A stretch of DNA of 64,000 nt from Pararhodonellum marinum. GTDB taxonomy: Bacteria > Bacteroidota > Bacteroidia > Cytophagales > Cyclobacteriaceae. Shown piece by piece: positions 34,734 through 45,118 of this stretch (position 1 is its first letter; each line of letters begins with the position of its first letter). Under the pieces are notes generated by a model. That model was not told the DNA's origin. It did no database searches and worked only from the letters and a program-made list of their open reading frames with translations. Location: assembly GCF_015354735.1 (NCBI RefSeq), contig NZ_JACEFJ010000001.1, positions 744,001 through 808,000 on the forward strand, in the 5' to 3' direction. A program made the position numbers and the translations under genes.

Positions 34734-35212
34734 TACAACCATTTTCCAGAACAGCAAAAGCACCCTTCTCGAAGGGTGCTTTTTTTATATAGGAAGAATT
34801 AACCCTTTTTGAAAAAATTGAAAGATTGATGACTTTAAAAACCAAAATAGTCAGTAAATTATTTTTTTTGACCTTCATAGTTATTAAAAAAAATCAATTA
34901 TCTTTTTATATAAAAATGAAATTAATTTCATAAGTAAGACTTTTTATAAAAAAAAATTAATGAATAAATTTTGATTATAATCTCAAATTCCTAAATTTAA
35001 CACCAAATAGAAAGATGCTGTTATGGTCCTGAACCGTCGAATATTAGGTACGGAAACGATTCTCTAGAAATTTTATTCTTTCAAACTAAATAGTGATGTG
35101 CTTATGTAGAATTAATCCACTGTAAATTATCTAAAACCTTAGAAAAAGTTGTGTTTTCAGCATTTAGCACAGCAAAGTTTATTCAATCAATTTAAAACCT
35201 ACGATTATTATT
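34734..35212. other. Intergenic region: terminator, then AT-rich susC leader
   Basis: After the GSIII terminator (34756-34786) the remaining ~425 bases are very AT-rich and should hold the susC promoter, but I find no TAnnTTTG box with a TTG at good spacing. No gene is visible. Confidence 0.45.
34756..34786 (+). terminator. Intrinsic terminator of GSIII
   Basis: AAAAGCACCCTTC (34756-34768) with GAAGGGTGCTTTT (34771-34783), two-base unpaired centre, followed by T residues. Confidence 0.88.
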
Positions 35213-38200
35213 ATGAGAAAAATTTTACTGACCATGTTGTCTTTGGTACTGACGCTGAGTATCGTGTTGGAAGCCCAGAGTCAAACGCGGGTACTTACCG
35301 GTAAAGTGGTAAGTGGCGCCGATGGGTTCCCCATTCCCGGGGTAAACGTCATAGACAAAGCGAACAATACGGGTACCGTCACTGATTTGGAGGGTAACTA
35401 TTCGATTTCTGTTACCAATGCGACCACATTGGTCATCTCCTTTATAGGTTATGCAACGCAGGAAGTTCTGGTAGGAAACAGAAGTACGCTAGATATTGAA
35501 ATGGCTGAGGATTTATCTGAACTTTCAGAGGTGGTCGTGACTTCATTCGGTATGGAAAGGGACAAAAAATCTCTTGGTTATTCAGTCACCCAGCTTGAGG
35601 GTGATAGGTTTACTGAATCTAGGACCGTTAACTTAGGAAATGCGCTTTCGGGTAAAATTGCCGGAGTGAATGTCAGCCCACCGGCTACCGGTGCTGCAGG
35701 TTCTACAAGGGTGGTGATCAGAGGGGGGTCTTCCTTGACTGGAAATGACCAACCACTTTACGTTGTCAATGGTATTCCAATCAACAATTCCAATTTGGGA
35801 AGTGCAGGTATGTGGGGTGGAAATGATTCAGGTGATGGATTGTCAGCAATCAACCCAGATGATATTGAAAGTATTTCAGTTTTGAAAGGAAGTACTGCTG
35901 CTGCTCTCTATGGAGTAAGGGCATCCAATGGAGTAGTGATGATCACGACTAAAACGGGTAAATCCAGAAAGGGAATTGGGGTGACTTTTAATTCCAATAC
36001 CACCATGGACAGGGTATGGGACATGACAGACTTCCAAAATGTTTACGGTCCCGGTAGAGATGGATTAAGACCGTCTTCCTCTGGTGATGCTTTTGATATA
36101 GGACAAACTCACTGGGGAGAGCGATATGATGGAGCCAGTACGCCTCAGTTTGATGGGGTTTCCAGACCCTACTCCCATTTGGGGCAGGGGTTAAATTCCT
36201 TCTATCAAAATGCTTACACATTAAACAATTCCATCGCGTTTAGTGGGGGCAATGAAACCGGAACTTACCGATTCTCTTTTTCCGATTTGGACAATAAGGA
36301 TATTATGCCTAACGCCGGATTTAAAAGAAGAGTAGCAAACGTTAGTGTTAACAGTAAATTGAATAAATTTACTGTCGCAGTAACCGGTCAGTATTCCAAG
36401 GAGAATGGTCAAAATAGACCAAGGCTGTCTGACTCTCCCGGCAATGCCAACTTCTCGATGATGACTTTCCCTGGTAATCTTCCCCTGAGTGCTATTCAGG
36501 GAGATCCCAACAAATTAGGAGCGATGGAAGACGGTACAGAACTACGTTATCAACCAAATGTTTTCCAAACCAATCCTTATTGGGCCGCATATCAGTTTAG
36601 CAGACAGGATCAGACAGACAGATTTATGGGTAATGCCTCCTTAACTTATAACATTACGGATTGGCTATATGTCCAAGGTAGAGTTGGTACTGATTTTAGT
36701 TCCAGGGTAGACGATACCTATGAGCCTTACGGTACAGCTTATAAGCCATTGGGTGATTTTAATCAAATTCAACGAAATATCAGAGAAGATAACGCCGACT
36801 TTTTTATTGGTGTAGATAAGACTTTTGGTGACTTTTCCATTGATGCCATGGTAGGTGGAAATAGAATGAGGCAGACAAGAGAATCCCTTCAAGCTGGAGG
36901 GAATGATCTCGTCGTACCATTCCTACATACCTTAAGAAATGTAGCGGCTCCCTCAGTCAATTATAATTTCAGCGAGCTTGGAATCAACTCTATTTTTGCC
37001 TCTGCCAATGTGGGGTATAAAAACTTTGTTTTCTTGAACGTAACTGCACGTGAAGATCAATTTTCTACTTTATCACCGGATAGTTTTAAATTGTTCTACC
37101 CCTCTGTAGGTACCAGTTTTGTTTTCAGCGAGGCTTTTGAAATGCCCTCTTTTGTTACTTTTGGTAAAATTAGGGCATCTTATGCAGGTTCAGGAGGTGG
37201 GGCTCCAGGCCCTTATGCATTATTGCTGACTTATGGACTTGTCGGACAGGGCCATCTTGGGTCAAGTTTAGGGCAGATCAATAATGGAAGTATTCCCAAT
37301 AACACTTTGCAACCTTTTTCTTCCAACGAATTTGAAATCGGTGCAGACTTGAGGTTCTTCAGCAATCGTTTGGGACTGGATGTTGCCTATTATAGCAGAA
37401 GGACTACAGATGACATTTTGGCAACTGGAATTTCCTCCACATCAGGTTTCGGGAGTACTACAGTCAACATTGGTGAGCTTACCAATAGAGGTGTAGAGTT
37501 GTTGTTATCTGTTAATCCTGTCAGATCAGCCAACTTCAATTGGGACCTTTCTTTGAATTTCGCCAGCAACATCAGTAATGTGGTGAGTTTGGGTACTAAT
37601 GCAGCGGGAGATCCCATTGAATTTATCAATTTGGGTCAATCCAGATTAATGAGGGAACAAATCCGCCATGTGGTAGGCCAGCCTTTGGGGATGATAGCTG
37701 GATTTAGACACTTGGAGGAAAATGGTCAGAGAGTATATACTGATGAAGGTTATCCTGTCACCACCCCAGGATTGGAAACTTTAGCAGAAGGAAGACATCC
37801 GATTTCTGCTGGATTATTCAACAACATGAGCTACAAAAACTGGAGATTGAGCTTTTTGATCGACATGAGGCAAGGAGGTAGTTTAGTGTCTGGTACCAAC
37901 TATTCAGCTCATACCCTTGGATTACACCAAAACACGCTGGTTGGCAGGGAAGGTGGCCTTTCTTTCTCAGGAGTCAACCAAGAGGGAACCCCTACCAACT
38001 TTACGATACCAGCTGTAACTGGTGACCCTGACCAATTCCTTCTTAACGACTATTATACCCGTTGGGCAATGGTCACTGAGAACATCGTTTATGATGCTTC
38101 TTTTGCCAAGTTAAGGGAGTTTAGCCTTGGTTATTCTTTCCCAAGTACGATGTTATCCAAAACACCCTTTGAGGCTTTGAACCTGTCTTTGGTGGGAAGA

Positions 38201-38341
38201 AACCTGCTTTTGCTTTGGTCCAGTGTTCCCAATATTGATCCGGAATCTGCCTATGCAGTAGATGGTAACTCTCAGGGTTTGGAATTCTTTGCAATGCCAA
38301 CTACCCGAAGCTTTGGGTTCAATTTGACGGCTAGTTTCTAA
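35213..38341 (+). CDS. SusC/RagA-type TonB-linked outer-membrane transporter
   Basis: A 1042-residue transporter: signal peptide, a carboxypeptidase-regulatory-like domain (residues ~28-105, VLTGKVVSGADGFPIPGVNV), a TonB plug (EVVVTSFGMERDKKSLGYSV onward with GSTAAALYGVRASNGVVMITTK) and a C-terminal barrel ending in GFNLTASF. These import large substrates across the outer membrane with TonB energy. It forms a pair with the following SusD gene (31 bases apart). The substrate is unknown; no glycoside hydrolase or protease lies beside it. Confidence 0.93.
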   Translation: MRKILLTMLSLVLTLSIVLEAQSQTRVLTGKVVSGADGFPIPGVNVIDKANNTGTVTDLEGNYSISVTNATTLVISFIGYATQEVLVGNRSTLDIEMAEDLSELSEVVVTSFGMERDKKSLGYSVTQLEGDRFTESRTVNLGNALSGKIAGVNVSPPATGAAGSTRVVIRGGSSLTGNDQPLYVVNGIPINNSNLGSAGMWGGNDSGDGLSAINPDDIESISVLKGSTAAALYGVRASNGVVMITTKTGKSRKGIGVTFNSNTTMDRVWDMTDFQNVYGPGRDGLRPSSSGDAFDIGQTHWGERYDGASTPQFDGVSRPYSHLGQGLNSFYQNAYTLNNSIAFSGGNETGTYRFSFSDLDNKDIMPNAGFKRRVANVSVNSKLNKFTVAVTGQYSKENGQNRPRLSDSPGNANFSMMTFPGNLPLSAIQGDPNKLGAMEDGTELRYQPNVFQTNPYWAAYQFSRQDQTDRFMGNASLTYNITDWLYVQGRVGTDFSSRVDDTYEPYGTAYKPLGDFNQIQRNIREDNADFFIGVDKTFGDFSIDAMVGGNRMRQTRESLQAGGNDLVVPFLHTLRNVAAPSVNYNFSELGINSIFASANVGYKNFVFLNVTAREDQFSTLSPDSFKLFYPSVGTSFVFSEAFEMPSFVTFGKIRASYAGSGGGAPGPYALLLTYGLVGQGHLGSSLGQINNGSIPNNTLQPFSSNEFEIGADLRFFSNRLGLDVAYYSRRTTDDILATGISSTSGFGSTTVNIGELTNRGVELLLSVNPVRSANFNWDLSLNFASNISNVVSLGTNAAGDPIEFINLGQSRLMREQIRHVVGQPLGMIAGFRHLEENGQRVYTDEGYPVTTPGLETLAEGRHPISAGLFNNMSYKNWRLSFLIDMRQGGSLVSGTNYSAHTLGLHQNTLVGREGGLSFSGVNQEGTPTNFTIPAVTGDPDQFLLNDYYTRWAMVTENIVYDASFAKLREFSLGYSFPSTMLSKTPFEALNLSLVGRNLLLLWSSVPNIDPESAYAVDGNSQGLEFFAMPTTRSFGFNLTASF

Positions 38342-38372
38342 TGAGGTATCCTTAATTTAAAAAGAGAAAAAA

Positions 38373-39950
38373 ATGAAAATAAACAACAAATTAAAGAGCC
38401 TATTCTTAGCAGCGGTTGTGGGATTTAGTTCCTGTAGCGAAACGGCTCTATTGGATTTGAACATAGACCAAAATGCTGCTACGGATATGGATATGGCCTT
38501 TTTGTTCTCCACAGGAACCTTGAGGATCGGTGGAGAATATGAAAATACCCGTGCCAACATGCTTTATTCCGCTACGATGATTCAGCATACGGCTTCATTG
38601 GCCGGATATTTCAGTGGAGATAAGTATTTCTACAATGCACAGTATTCTGGAGCTTACATGGAGAGGCATTACACAGATGTTTTCAGATTGTTGCAGCATG
38701 TCAAAGAAAATACCGAAGGCATCCCGGAAGAAGCAAATCTTAATGCCGCGGCTACGATCATTATGGCTTTTGATATCCATAGAATGACGGACTTGTATGG
38801 AGATATTCCGTATACTGAAGCAGCTAGAGGATTGAATGGTGACGAGTACTGGTTTCCAAAATACGATACGCAAGAGGAAGTATACACTGCCTTGATTCAG
38901 GATATCGTAGCTGCCAGAGACAGAATTACGCCATCTGCCAGATCAATAGCTGCTCAGGATTTTGTCTTCAGAGGTGATATGGACCAATGGAAAAAGTTCG
39001 CCAATTCACTTTTGATGAGAATCGCCATGAGAATGAGCAATGTGGATCCTGCAAGGGCAAGAGAGGTATTTGTAGAGGCTAGTAATAATGGTCCATTCGA
39101 ATCAAATGCTGATAATGCCTACATCATTTATGCCGAAGGTCCAATTGGGATTAACCGAAATGGTTTGAACGATGGATATTGGAATACTTATAAATACTCT
39201 AGAGATGCCAAAATCAGCAAGACCTTTATTGATTGGATGAAAGCCAATAATGATCCTCGTCTGATGATTGTTTCAGGAGGATTGGGTGATCCTGAAGTAC
39301 CTTCTACCTGGAATACAGACCCTGCTGCGCAAAGAGGAATGCCAAATGGATACAATGTCAGTACAATCAGAAATGTGTTGTCTGCAAGTGAACTGGCAGA
39401 TTTTGAGGCTAATCAGCCGGCAGGCCAACGCATGTTCTCCATGATCAACCTTAAATATTTGGATTGGTCTGATCCTTATTTGTTGCAAACTTATGCAGAG
39501 GTAGAATTGATGCGAGCCGAAGCCGCCTTGAAAGGATGGATCGGTTCTAATGCAGAGACTCATTTTGCAAATGGAGTCAGGGCAGCTATTGAAGTCTGGA
39601 CAGACTTTGATGCTTCTTTTGCCCGGTCCAATGCTGAAATTGATGCCTATATACAAGGCCGTGGTTTCACAGCTGCCTCCGATGAGGACAAGTTGAGGCT
39701 GATCGGAGAAGAATACTGGGCAGCCACTTGGTTAAATGACATTGAATCATGGAGCAACTGGAGAAGAACAGGTTATCCCGAATTGACCCCAACTCAAGAT
39801 CCAGGTAGATTTGAGGCCAATGAAATCCCTAGAAGATTAAGGTATTGGGAGACTGAAATCGGAGCCAATCCTGAAAATTATAGCAATGCCATAGGTAGAA
39901 TCGGTGGGGACCTGCTGATGACCCGGATGTGGTGGGATGGAGGTAATTGA
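38373..39950 (+). CDS. SusD/RagB family lipoprotein
   Basis: A 525-residue cell-surface lipoprotein (lipobox VVGFSSC) that caps the SusC barrel and helps select substrates. The N-terminal LDLNIDQNAATDMDMAFLFS and internal DIHRMTDLYGDIPYTEA are characteristic of the SusD-like_2 group. The C-terminal half carries WRRTGYPELTP, the usual late motif. It directly follows susC and ends in a terminator. The group is often linked to unknown substrates. Confidence 0.92.
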   Translation: MKINNKLKSLFLAAVVGFSSCSETALLDLNIDQNAATDMDMAFLFSTGTLRIGGEYENTRANMLYSATMIQHTASLAGYFSGDKYFYNAQYSGAYMERHYTDVFRLLQHVKENTEGIPEEANLNAAATIIMAFDIHRMTDLYGDIPYTEAARGLNGDEYWFPKYDTQEEVYTALIQDIVAARDRITPSARSIAAQDFVFRGDMDQWKKFANSLLMRIAMRMSNVDPARAREVFVEASNNGPFESNADNAYIIYAEGPIGINRNGLNDGYWNTYKYSRDAKISKTFIDWMKANNDPRLMIVSGGLGDPEVPSTWNTDPAAQRGMPNGYNVSTIRNVLSASELADFEANQPAGQRMFSMINLKYLDWSDPYLLQTYAEVELMRAEAALKGWIGSNAETHFANGVRAAIEVWTDFDASFARSNAEIDAYIQGRGFTAASDEDKLRLIGEEYWAATWLNDIESWSNWRRTGYPELTPTQDPGRFEANEIPRRLRYWETEIGANPENYSNAIGRIGGDLLMTRMWWDGGN

Positions 39951-39972
39951 TTCCATTTAGCATGTAATTGAG

Positions 39973-40003
39973 AAGAGGTGTCTAGTAAGACACCTCTTTT
40001 TTT
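39973..40003 (+). terminator. Intrinsic terminator of susD
   Basis: AAGAGGTGTCT (39973-39983) with AGACACCTCTT (39988-39998), four-base loop, followed by T residues. Confidence 0.87.
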
Positions 40004-40031
40004 ATTTATAGGTTTGTGTGCTACCTTGCCT

Positions 40032-40103
40032 AAAAACTTATGGGAACTATGCTACTATGTGGTTAACCCAACCGGGAAATTTCTGGAGGGATTTTCAATT
40101 CTT
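40032..40103. repeat. 72-base direct repeat, copy 1
   Basis: Matches 40252-40323 at 63 of 72 positions, starting AAAAACTTATG and including GGTTAACCCAA and TTTTCAATTCTT. The ACTATGxxACTATGTGGTT part resembles dispersed phrases common in Bacteroidota intergenic DNA. Confidence 0.7.
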
Positions 40104-40251
40104 AAGTTTCAAAATAAGTTTACCATATAGGGCACAAAGACCACATAGTTTTTTAATTTTTATTTACGGTAGGACGCAATGTTGGCGTTGAATTGCCTAA
40201 TCAAAACATGCATTTTTTATTGTAATATTAGGAAATCTGGTTGTTGAGGAG

Positions 40252-40323
40252 AAAAACTTATGTAAACTATGCGACTATGGGGTTAACCCAATCGAGGAAT
40301 TTCTGAAGGGTTTTTCAATTCTT
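40252..40323. repeat. 72-base direct repeat, copy 2
   Basis: Second copy of the 40032-40103 element, with nine differences, 220 bases further on. Confidence 0.7.
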
Positions 40324-40371
40324 TGGTGAATTTTCAAATGGGATTGCTACATAGAATCAGTAAAAAAACAA

Positions 40372-41727
40372 TTAATCCCGTAAAGTCTGATAGGTGGGAT
40401 CCAGTTGGTTCAAAATATAGCGGCCAATTTTGTCACCTTGTTGTACGCCCACATCAATGGCATCCCTAAAATGAATACCACCGTACAGCCTCGAAATAGC
40501 CGCTTCATCTGCGGCCTGAAGAAATGAATCAAAATGTCTGGCTGGCAATCCAAAATATTCCTCAGACGTGTCCAAATAGGCAAAATCATCCCCAAAATAA
40601 GCAGTGAGCACCACCGCACTGGCCCGACTGATGACGCTATGGCCACTGGTATATTCGGGAAATGGAGGGGTTTGGAGCAAAGGTCTCCATTTTTGGTCAA
40701 TGTATTTATTGATGGCTGTTTCTGGTCTTATCCTGTCTGAATCATATTTTTCTTCCCAACAGGAAATGAATGCATCGTGTAGGGTCATGGCCAAAAGCGC
40801 ATGCACATACACGGTTTCTTCTAAGGGTAGTTTAGCTTGTAATGTAGCAATTCCGGTTATTCCCATCCAATGACCCCCTGGGGAGATCTTTTTGAGTCCA
40901 ATGGCCATATGACCGGAGTAACTTACCATAAAGGGATTGCAATCCCAGAAATTGGCAATCAGTTCTTTTTCCTCGTCCAAATTTTGGGTGATTGAAAAGA
41001 CCTCCAAAAGTTGTTTTTTAAAATCACTTCCTTCTTCCAGGGAGAATACCGCAGGCGGTTTTGGTTTGTATGCTTTGATATCTTTCAGAAAAAAAGGCTT
41101 TATCGTTCTCCATTCCGGTTCCACAGCAGCCATGTAAGCCGGCGGGGTTGGATACCAGCGACCCTCACCGGTTTTTGGGGAATACCGGGTCAAGGTACTG
41201 AGTTGTAGGTATCCGTCATTCTTGGCCAAATCCAATACCAATGAAGCTACCTGATCAGCATATTCAATGTTTTTGGCAAGTACTTTTTTATTCCACTTTC
41301 TTTGCTTGGATTGCTCTTTGGTCCATTTCTCAATCTTTGGGAGGAGAGACTTACCAGAGGGCATGATGCTTTTTCCGATTTGAAGCATGCTGTAAATACT
41401 TGCAAAAGCTGGGTCCAACTGGGATTTACCCTGATCTACAGGATAATCTATTTCTCTTAAAATCTTTTGACTCAGGTGTTTTTCTTCCGGAAGCAGTCCA
41501 AGATCTTCCATGATGATCTGGGCACCTAAGGTGGAATAAGCATAAAACCTGGCAGCGGCAGGAGGGGAGGCCACATCTGTTACCATAATTTCAGTAATGG
41601 CGAACAGCTGATTGACAAAGGCCTCGCTGTCATCCATGCGGTTTTGCCCAAAAAGGGTCTGATGTCCAAATAGGAATGTAATCAGGAGTAAAGAAAATGA
41701 CTTCGAAAGCACACTATCGGTTTGCAT
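40372..41727 (-). CDS. Vanadium-haloperoxidase-like PAP2 family protein
   Basis: A 451-residue secreted protein (signal peptide KSFSLLLITFLFGHQTLFGQ; start at MQTDSVL, 41727). The C-terminal half carries the phosphatase/haloperoxidase active site: KYDSDRIRPETAIN (Lys, six residues, Arg-Pro), EYTSGHSVIS (the Ser-Gly-His), and SRLYGGIHFRDAID with the second His. The last conserved Asp is shifted one position (H-x-x-D) from the strict PAP2 pattern. Function could be acid phosphatase or haloperoxidase-like; not decidable from sequence. It is last in an operon with ROK and FG-GAP genes, whose gene it overlaps by 14 bases. Confidence 0.82.
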   Translation of the reverse strand: MQTDSVLSKSFSLLLITFLFGHQTLFGQNRMDDSEAFVNQLFAITEIMVTDVASPPAAARFYAYSTLGAQIIMEDLGLLPEEKHLSQKILREIDYPVDQGKSQLDPAFASIYSMLQIGKSIMPSGKSLLPKIEKWTKEQSKQRKWNKKVLAKNIEYADQVASLVLDLAKNDGYLQLSTLTRYSPKTGEGRWYPTPPAYMAAVEPEWRTIKPFFLKDIKAYKPKPPAVFSLEEGSDFKKQLLEVFSITQNLDEEKELIANFWDCNPFMVSYSGHMAIGLKKISPGGHWMGITGIATLQAKLPLEETVYVHALLAMTLHDAFISCWEEKYDSDRIRPETAINKYIDQKWRPLLQTPPFPEYTSGHSVISRASAVVLTAYFGDDFAYLDTSEEYFGLPARHFDSFLQAADEAAISRLYGGIHFRDAIDVGVQQGDKIGRYILNQLDPTYQTLRD

Positions 41728-44700
41728 GACTTTGATCTCTCTCTTTTCGATTGTTGACATAACTTTCCACCCCAAAGTTATTGATGCCAAAAAGCAGCAA
41801 ATTCTCTCCAAGGTGATCAATTTCAAGGATGGATTTCACGTCTCCTTTTATCCTAAATCCACTTTTTCTTTGAGGGATGTAAGTAAAATTGCCATTACCA
41901 TCCCCCTCAAACAATACGCCAAAGTTAGCATCTATCACTCCCATTCTGATCCGAATATAGGTCTGATTTCCTGCTAACAATACGTCGTAATGACCATCTC
42001 CGTTGTGATCAAAAGGATGGATTGCGGTTACCGGTGCAAATTGCGCTTCATTGGGAAGGGGCTTTACCTCGAATCGGTCACCCTGATGATGTAGCCATAC
42101 ACTTCTGAGTTCCTCAGCTTCCAATTTAATCGCATTTTTGAGTTGCTCAGCACTAAAGATATCCTCAAGTACGGCATTTGAATAGGATCCATAATCGGTA
42201 AATTTACTTCTCATGCCATACATTTGGTCAAGGAGTTCGTCCCTACTGGCAAAAGGGTAAGGTTTACCTTGGATGTAATGAACCAAAATCGGATCAATGG
42301 AGCCATTTTCATCAAAATCAGCAGCATATAGGGTTAATGGTTCTTCGACCGAGGCACCTAATTGACTGTTCAATCCATAATTACCCACCACGATATCCGG
42401 CCTGCCATCTCCATCAAAATCGGCAATGGCCAAAGACGACCACCATCCAGTCAAATTTTTACCTAACCATTGTTCCGATTTATCCACCAGTTTTACCCCG
42501 TTTTCATTGATCAACACCCTTATGGGCATAAACTCTCCCACAACTATCAAATCCATCTTGCCATCTTGATTTAGATCAGTCCAGGCTGCGGCAGTTACCA
42601 TCCCTAATTTACCCCCATCAGGCAAGTAGGCATTGGTTTCTTCCCGAAAAGTACCATCTCCCTGATTGATCAGAATATGGCTGGAAGGAATTAAAGGATA
42701 TCTTCCAGGCACAATCCTGCTTCCAACAAACAAATCCGGAAAGCCGTCTCCATTGATGTCTGCACTGACAACCGTCGAACTGCTTGTAAGCATTTTTGGC
42801 AAAGCATCCTTGGATAATTTTAAATTTCCTTTTCCATCATTAAGGTAAAGCCGGTCCTGTAAGGCATCGTCAGTTGATAAATAGTCATGATAACCTCCGC
42901 TGGCTAGGTATAGATCCTGATACCCATTTCCATTGGCATCGAAGAATAAGGCAGCTGCATCTGTGAATTCATCTGAACTATAAAATGAATTCAATTTTTT
43001 CCATTCCTCCTTGTTCCAATGATAAAGCGCTCCAGGTGAATTCTTTGTCCCCCCTACAAAAATCTCAGTAAGCCCGTCCCCATTGATATCAGCTGAGGCC
43101 ATGACTGGACCGACATAAGATGGCATATTGATCAAGAGAGGCTGACGTTTAAAATCATTAAAACCATCCTCCTGAGGAGTATGAGGAAGTAATTTACCTT
43201 GAGCGCTAAACCTTGGCTGTATGGAAACTGGTATTGTATTCGGGTCTACCGCCTCCTCTTGATTGATGGTAACCATTTGATTGGAACCCTGGTCTTTCAA
43301 TGTACTCTTGGACCCGTTTGGCCAAATTACAATGAGAGAATCTATATAATCGATATCTCCGAGCCCAAAATGAAGGGTATGACTTAAGGTGGATTGAAAG
43401 CCTCTGACTGGATATTGCTCCCTAATCTGAATAGACTGACCGGCATACAAAGTGATTTTGCTGCCAATCCCAAAGGTATTGGAAGGTTTCCCTTTTAAGT
43501 TTACCTTGAGAAATTTCGAGTCTTGCGCTTTTTTATTGGCTCCCGTATTGCGGTAAATCCCCGCAGTTTCATTCAAGTTGCTGATGACCAAATCCAGGAA
43601 TCCGTCATTGTCAAGATCTGCATACACAGCCCCACTAGAAAAATTAGGTTTGGAAATACCCCAATTTTTGGATTGGTCTGTAAAAGTAAGGTCTTGATTG
43701 TTTTCAAAAATATAATTGGATACCGGTGTGGAAGTCATCGTAGTTACCAAATGCAAGGTATCTGCCCGCTCTCCGGCCACGGCTTTTTTAAAGAAATAAT
43801 CACCCTTGTATTTGAGGAAATCTCTGTTTGTATAATCCCTGTAATAGCCATTGGTGACCAAAAGGTCTTTCCATCCATTGTTGTTTGCATCAAAAAACAG
43901 AGCTGACCAACTCCAGTCCGTGTTTGAAATGCCAGCCAATTGACCTATTTCAGAAAAGTCTCCATTTCCATGATTAAGGTGCAGCATGTTCCGCATATTT
44001 TGGTGATAGAAGCCTTTCATGACCATAAGGGCATATTGTTCATAGTTTTCAGGTCCATACAATAGCTTTTGCCGCCTGTTGTCTTCGGGTAGCATATCCA
44101 AAGTGAATATGTCCATCAAGCCATCGTTGTTGATGTCACCTATATCTGCCCCCATGCTAAAATGGGAAATGTGCTGAAAATGCTCGGTCATCTTATCTGT
44201 AAAGGTGCCGTCTCCATTGTTGATATAAAGGTAATCTGGTTCGATGTAATCATTGGTGACCAAAAGATCAGGAAAGCCATCCTGATTGAGGTCAGATACG
44301 ATGACTGCCAAACCAAAACCCATGGCATTGCCCAAAATCCCCGCTTCCTCACTTACATCCACAAATTTGCCGTTGTCATTGCGAAACAACTTATCTCCAG
44401 CTGTAGGATGCCTTTGTTTCCTGGCTTCATCAAACTCAATTTCATTGATGACAGTTATGTTGTGATTGAGTAAAAACATGTCTAAGTCCCCATCTCCATC
44501 AAAATCAAAAAAAACCGCTTGAGTACTGTTGGAAGGGTCATCTAAGCCAAACTTATTGGCTTCTTCACGGAAAGTCATATCCCCTTGGTTGATAAAAAGT
44601 TGGTTTCTTTTTGATGCCTGATCCCCATTGCCTGAGTAACAGACATAAATATCCAGAAAACCATCTCCATTTAAGTCCACTACGGTTACTCCGGTAGTCC

Positions 44701-45103
44701 ATGCGTTTTTACCTTCTATTCCGGCAGCTTTGGAAATATCCTTAAACTTAAAATCACCCAGGTTTTGGTAGAGTTTATTAGGTGACATATTTCCTGTAAA
44801 AAACAAATCCTCCAATCCATCATTGTTAAAATCCGCTACAGCTACACCACCGCCATTGTAAAAATACTCATAGGTTAAAATGTTGTTTTTTGCATCTTCC
44901 TTCAACTGATTTTTAAAATTGACCCCCGTTTTTTTTGGGCTCAAAGCCTCAAACAAGGGTTTTTCTTTTTGAAAAGCAAACACCATGTGCAATGGTGAAA
45001 TCCATGAAAAAATAATCAACGGTATGACCCAAGAATTATATTTCCTCTTGGAAAAGAGATTACCTGATGACTTGTATGCAGTCAGCAATGCCTTCATGAT
45101 CAT
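41714..45103 (-). CDS. FG-GAP/VCBS repeat protein with ASPIC/UnbV domain
   Basis: A 1129-residue exported protein (hydrophobic N-terminal segment after KRKYNSWVIPLIIFSWISPL). It contains many Ca-binding FG-GAP loops of DFNNDGLED, DLNGDGFLD and DFDGDGDLD type, interrupted near the middle (residues ~510-610) by an ASPIC/UnbV domain (KITLYAGQSIQIREQYPVRG...FGLGDIDYIDSLIVIWPNG). Likely a beta-propeller scaffold on the cell surface. Its neighbours are a ROK regulator (15 bases upstream) and the haloperoxidase-like gene downstream; facing SusC/SusD. Confidence 0.9.
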   Translation of the reverse strand: MIMKALLTAYKSSGNLFSKRKYNSWVIPLIIFSWISPLHMVFAFQKEKPLFEALSPKKTGVNFKNQLKEDAKNNILTYEYFYNGGGVAVADFNNDGLEDLFFTGNMSPNKLYQNLGDFKFKDISKAAGIEGKNAWTTGVTVVDLNGDGFLDIYVCYSGNGDQASKRNQLFINQGDMTFREEANKFGLDDPSNSTQAVFFDFDGDGDLDMFLLNHNITVINEIEFDEARKQRHPTAGDKLFRNDNGKFVDVSEEAGILGNAMGFGLAVIVSDLNQDGFPDLLVTNDYIEPDYLYINNGDGTFTDKMTEHFQHISHFSMGADIGDINNDGLMDIFTLDMLPEDNRRQKLLYGPENYEQYALMVMKGFYHQNMRNMLHLNHGNGDFSEIGQLAGISNTDWSWSALFFDANNNGWKDLLVTNGYYRDYTNRDFLKYKGDYFFKKAVAGERADTLHLVTTMTSTPVSNYIFENNQDLTFTDQSKNWGISKPNFSSGAVYADLDNDGFLDLVISNLNETAGIYRNTGANKKAQDSKFLKVNLKGKPSNTFGIGSKITLYAGQSIQIREQYPVRGFQSTLSHTLHFGLGDIDYIDSLIVIWPNGSKSTLKDQGSNQMVTINQEEAVDPNTIPVSIQPRFSAQGKLLPHTPQEDGFNDFKRQPLLINMPSYVGPVMASADINGDGLTEIFVGGTKNSPGALYHWNKEEWKKLNSFYSSDEFTDAAALFFDANGNGYQDLYLASGGYHDYLSTDDALQDRLYLNDGKGNLKLSKDALPKMLTSSSTVVSADINGDGFPDLFVGSRIVPGRYPLIPSSHILINQGDGTFREETNAYLPDGGKLGMVTAAAWTDLNQDGKMDLIVVGEFMPIRVLINENGVKLVDKSEQWLGKNLTGWWSSLAIADFDGDGRPDIVVGNYGLNSQLGASVEEPLTLYAADFDENGSIDPILVHYIQGKPYPFASRDELLDQMYGMRSKFTDYGSYSNAVLEDIFSAEQLKNAIKLEAEELRSVWLHHQGDRFEVKPLPNEAQFAPVTAIHPFDHNGDGHYDVLLAGNQTYIRIRMGVIDANFGVLFEGDGNGNFTYIPQRKSGFRIKGDVKSILEIDHLGENLLLFGINNFGVESYVNNRKERDQSHANR

Positions 45104-45118
45104 TTTCTTTTTCGGGGT

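Larger units (their letters stand above)
39951..40371. other. Convergent intergenic region with duplicated repeat
   Basis: Contains the SusD terminator (39973-40003), two 72-base direct repeats (40032-40103 and 40252-40323) and, between them, an inverted-orientation related phrase (CAAAGACCACATAGTT, near 40139-40154). No gene is visible. Confidence 0.55.
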
